Shown piece after piece: positions 5,268 through 5,741 of a DNA stretch of 5,741 nt. Within the stretch, counting starts at the first letter, position 1; the number at the start of each line of letters is the position of its first letter. A model generated the notes under the pieces. The model had not been told where the DNA came from. It searched no databases and saw nothing but the letters and a program-made list of their open reading frames with translations. The position numbers were made by a program, and so were the translations under genes. The DNA is from Candidatus Coatesbacteria bacterium RBG_13_66_14 (GTDB lineage: Bacteria; RBG-13-66-14): contig MFAF01000033.1 of the NCBI GenBank assembly GCA_001774505.1, positions 3,873-9,613 of the forward strand, in the 5' to 3' direction.

Positions 5268-5741
5268 CCGCCTTCAAAGTGGGAGGCCGCCTGCTGGCGC
5301 CGGGGGAGCCGGTGTACATAGTCGCCGAGGGCGGCGTGAACCACGACGGCGACCCGGAGAAGGCCCTGAAGCTCGCGGACACCGCCAAAAAGTGCGGCGC
5401 CGACGCGGTCAAGTTCCAGCTCTTCACCCCCGGGAACCTCGTCGCCGCCGACGCGCCTCTGGCGCGCTATCAACTGGAGAACGCCGGCGGTAAAGACCAG
5501 TTGTCCATGCTCGAGCGGCTGAAGCTCTCCGAGCGGGACTTCGCCCGGGTGAAATCCCGCTGCGACGCTTTGGGCCTGGACTTCATCCTCTCGGCCTTCT
5601 CCGCGCAGGACGTGCGAGCCGCCGCGGGGTTGGGCGTGCCGGTGCTGAAAATCGGATCGGGGGAGCTCACCGATCCCTTCGTTCTGGACGCCGCTCGGGA
5701 AACCGGCCTCCCGCTCATGGTCTCCACGGGGATGGCGGACC
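5261..5741 (+). CDS. neuB: N-acetylneuraminate/nonulosonate synthase, NeuB type (3' end outside window)
   Basis: NeuB-family enzymes condense phosphoenolpyruvate with an N-acetylated hexose such as ManNAc to make a nine-carbon nonulosonic acid. The 160 visible residues are the first part of the TIM barrel. They show YIVAEGGVNHDGD (19-31, catalytic and metal-binding region with E23 and H28), GADAVKFQLF (46-55), KIGSGEL (130-136) and STGMAD (155-160), all in family order and spacing. The usual family form of the first motif is AE-I/A-GVNH, so Gly24 is a mild variation. The frame is open to the window end; a full-length protein of about 340 residues with a C-terminal antifreeze-like SAF domain would be expected. 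The start overlaps the cytidylyltransferase stop. Product (Neu5Ac, legionaminic or pseudaminic acid) cannot be told from this fragment. Confidence 0.92.
   Translation, partial: MVAAFKVGGRLLAPGEPVYIVAEGGVNHDGDPEKALKLADTAKKCGADAVKFQLFTPGNLVAADAPLARYQLENAGGKDQLSMLERLKLSERDFARVKSRCDALGLDFILSAFSAQDVRAAAGLGVPVLKIGSGELTDPFVLDAARETGLPLMVSTGMAD

Overview
The window is GC-rich (roughly 60-65% by eye), densely packed, and all its genes lie on the + strand. Many start codons have weak Shine-Dalgarno sequences, and several neighbouring genes overlap by a few bases. This fits a bacterial chromosome, probably from an uncultured lineage known from metagenomes. I cannot assign a phylum from the sequence alone.

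Region 1 (3-3088) looks like a compact peptide-modification cassette. In order it holds a nucleotidyltransferase-like protein (NTP_transf_5 type, cut by the window's left edge), a PqqD-type peptide-binding protein that overlaps it by ATGA, and a 171-bp intergenic stretch with a 30-bp tandem repeat. A radical SAM/SPASM enzyme follows with every expected Fe-S cysteine. Next is a 56-residue peptide with a YxxPxL motif near its N-terminus and four cysteines in its second half. Last is an S24/S26 (LexA/signal-peptidase-like) protease in which the usual nucleophilic Ser appears to be Cys. The YxxPxL motif is the leader signature bound by PqqD-like recognition domains in lasso-peptide systems. The simplest reading is a RiPP-type pathway: PqqD protein binds the leader, the radical SAM enzyme modifies the Cys-containing core, and the protease may trim it. 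No step is proven here.

Region 2 (3093-4415) encodes a complete WbpA/UDP-GlcNAc-6-dehydrogenase-like nucleotide-sugar dehydrogenase, abutting the protease gene. It is followed by an intergenic region with a palindromic repeat and a terminator-like hairpin plus T-run.

Region 3 (4572-5741) begins a nonulosonic (sialic-acid-like) acid unit: a CMP-nonulosonate cytidylyltransferase (NeuA type) overlapping by 7 bp a NeuB-type synthase that runs off the right edge. The window therefore joins a putative RiPP cassette to a surface-glycan locus.

A related short palindromic element occurs in both larger intergenic regions. At 4444-4474 it is intact. At 1152-1280 its two halves are separated by about 97 bp consisting mostly of the tandem repeat, as if the repeats had expanded or inserted inside it.
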